A DNA stretch of 64,000 bases from an uncultured Lentisphaeria bacterium (GTDB taxonomy: Bacteria; Verrucomicrobiota; Lentisphaeria; Victivallales; UBA1829), in contig CASEFP010000014.1 in the NCBI GenBank assembly GCA_949287225.1, forward strand, positions 1 to 64,000, read 5' to 3'. The notes under the pieces were generated by a model, which saw nothing but the letters and a program-made list of their open reading frames with translations, did no database searches and had not been told where the DNA came from. A program made the translations under genes and the position numbers. Position 1 is the stretch's first letter. The number at the start of each line of letters is the position of its first letter. Shown here piece by piece: positions 62,860 to 64,000 of the stretch.

Positions 62860-63879
62860 ATGCAGCCGGCATTTTCTAAAAACAATATTCCGATTGCTTT
62901 TGCAACTGATACTAATTATTTTTGGGCGTTAATGGTTGCACTTGAATCTTTACAAGTGAATTCCAGCAACGAATATAATTATGATATTATTGTTTTAGAG
63001 GAAAACCTGAATGAAAACCAAATACAACTGTTGCAATCCTATATGAAAGACAAGCAGAATTATTCTGTCCGCCTCATTGATATGGCACCGATTTTAAGTA
63101 AATATGGTGAGGAGCTTTTTTATAAGAGAGAATATTGGTCTCGAGCAATCTATTATCGTCTGTTTTTACCGGAATTATTGCCAGAACATGAAAAACTTAT
63201 ATATCTGGATGTTGATTTACTTTTGCTGGGAAATATCAAGGATTTATTTTCTATCGATTTGCAGGATGCATTGTTGGGGGGAGTTCTGGATCTCTCTCTT
63301 TTCCGGCAAAAATTTATTAAGTATGTAAAAAAAATAAAGCAACCCATATACCCTTATATCAATTCAGGAGTTCTCTTGATGAATTTGAAAAAAATGCGCG
63401 AATACAATATTGTAAAAAAATACATAAAAATATTGCAACATCAGCCTGACTTGCATTATCCAGACCAAGACATCATAAACATTGTATGCCAGGGGAATAT
63501 AAAGCTTTTAAATATTGTCTGGAATTATTCTAATTTCCCATTTAGGGAATTTTCCTCCTGCAAAGGAAATCTTACTCTGAGGAACTTAAAAAAAGACTAT
63601 CTTGCTGCTCGCAGTCATATAAAAATTCTGCATTATCATATAAAACCCTGGCGTTTTCCGGATGCCGGATTTTCCGATATCTGGTGGTCGTACGTTGACC
63701 GTCTTCCTTGTGCCGATGCAATCCGACAGAATTCATTAATGCTTTTTAAAATGGAATATCAGGCTCTGAAAACTAGATATTCCGATCTAGAAAAATCAAC
63801 CTCATGGAAAATAACATTACCGCTGCGTATTTTCGCGGACATTCTGAAAAAGCTTAAATCTGTCAATGACAACAGGTAA
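62860..63879 (+). CDS. Glycosyltransferase family 8 protein
   Basis: 339 residues. GT8 fold: NIPIAFATDTNYFWALMVAL (N-terminal UDP site), SRAIYYRLFLPELLPEHEKL, the metal-binding DVDLLLLGNIKDLFSIDL (about residue 116, D-x-D), YINSGVLLMNLKKMR, and YPDQDIINIVCQGNIKLL; HYHIKPWRFPDAG carries the late His and Trp. It transfers a sugar from UDP-glucose or UDP-galactose to a surface glycan such as LPS core or exopolysaccharide. The final STSWKITLPLR segment is common in bacterial glycosyltransferases. The gene is far more AT-rich than the rest of the window, which together with the IS remnant supports recent acquisition. No clear promoter is identified. Confidence 0.9.
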   Translation: MQPAFSKNNIPIAFATDTNYFWALMVALESLQVNSSNEYNYDIIVLEENLNENQIQLLQSYMKDKQNYSVRLIDMAPILSKYGEELFYKREYWSRAIYYRLFLPELLPEHEKLIYLDVDLLLLGNIKDLFSIDLQDALLGGVLDLSLFRQKFIKYVKKIKQPIYPYINSGVLLMNLKKMREYNIVKKYIKILQHQPDLHYPDQDIINIVCQGNIKLLNIVWNYSNFPFREFSSCKGNLTLRNLKKDYLAARSHIKILHYHIKPWRFPDAGFSDIWWSYVDRLPCADAIRQNSLMLFKMEYQALKTRYSDLEKSTSWKITLPLRIFADILKKLKSVNDNR

Positions 63880-64000
63880 ATTGCGCACCATTGGAAATGA
63901 TTTTTACTCACAACCGTCCCATAGAGAAATGAAAAACGTTTCGATTCTGAAAAATAAAGGAACCTGCTAAATTACTTTTCCCATGGGCAACGGAAGCAGA

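Noticed and set aside
1-64000. tRNA, rRNA genes and CRISPR arrays
   Set aside because: No T-loop pattern with a matching acceptor stem, no rRNA core and no regularly spaced direct repeats with variable spacers were found in the window.

Overview
The window reads as a chromosomal segment of a Gram-negative bacterium of the PVC group, most likely a Lentisphaerota (Victivallis-like) anaerobe. The evidence is indirect. It has an Mla-type outer-membrane lipid transporter, a TSP/Prc protease, GSCFA and DUF4838 proteins, and short pseudopilin-like proteins placed next to polysaccharide enzymes and sensor-type GntR regulators. No rRNA or tRNA gene is visible to settle the taxonomy. Base composition is moderately GC-rich, except for an AT-rich right end (about 61.8-64 kb). 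Of about 50 intact genes, all end in TGA or TAA and none in TAG.

Layout, left to right. 0-2.3 kb: a palindrome cluster, then proC-rlmI on the minus strand. 2.4-3.7 kb: rsmB. 3.8-8.0 kb: a minus-strand cassette of GntR-type sensor regulator, pseudopilin and DUF4838 secreted protein. 8.2-12.6 kb: phosphodiester glycosidase, flavin reductase and a Na/Pi-cotransporter-like lipoprotein fusion. 12.8-16.5 kb: a tandem class II aldolase protein, a GH29 fucosidase and a divergent AraC regulator. 16.5-17.2 kb: non-coding. 17.2-21.1 kb: 5-FTHF cyclo-ligase, RNase Y, HD phosphohydrolase and an orphan DppF-type ATPase. 21.1-26.7 kb (minus): esterase, HIT protein, AraC regulator, Prc protease and ankyrin membrane protein. 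27.1-30.2 kb (minus): YjbQ, inositol-phosphatase family, site-2-type protease and XseA. 30.4-33.6 kb: sugar-isomerase-like TIM barrel, NrdR and ClC channel. 33.7-38.4 kb: a five-gene unit with a WP/FP-repeat protein, MlaE, MlaF, MlaD and a SecD-like small exported protein. 38.4-38.9 kb: a palindrome array. 38.9-43.9 kb (minus): RecD2, GSCFA and AsnB with overlapping ends. 44-45.1 kb: stand-alone AICAR transformylase. 45.2-54.6 kb (plus): Tmk, HolB, esterase, TrmH-type methyltransferase, GH36-like glycosidase, GltS-like symporter, ThiD and amidase. 54.8-56.2 kb: NCS2 purine permease. 56.2-61.8 kb (minus): a second GntR-pseudopilin-enzyme cassette (heparinase II/III-like) with a downstream dehydrogenase interrupted by one in-frame TAG, plus a gene remnant. 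61.9-62.7 kb: a decayed IS3-type transposase. 62.9-63.9 kb: an AT-rich GT8 glycosyltransferase.

Two themes link the genes. The first is glycan use: fucosidase, GH36-like enzyme, heparinase-like lyase, DUF4838 protein, sugar isomerase and esterases, mostly with a local AraC or GntR regulator. Two regulator-pseudopilin-enzyme cassettes with the same order and nearly the same spacing are the strongest candidate for an under-described system. The second is envelope maintenance: an Mla-type transporter preceded by an unrecognised repeat protein and followed by an unrecognised SecD-like exported protein. Both calls rest on reading the sequence alone; no database search was possible.
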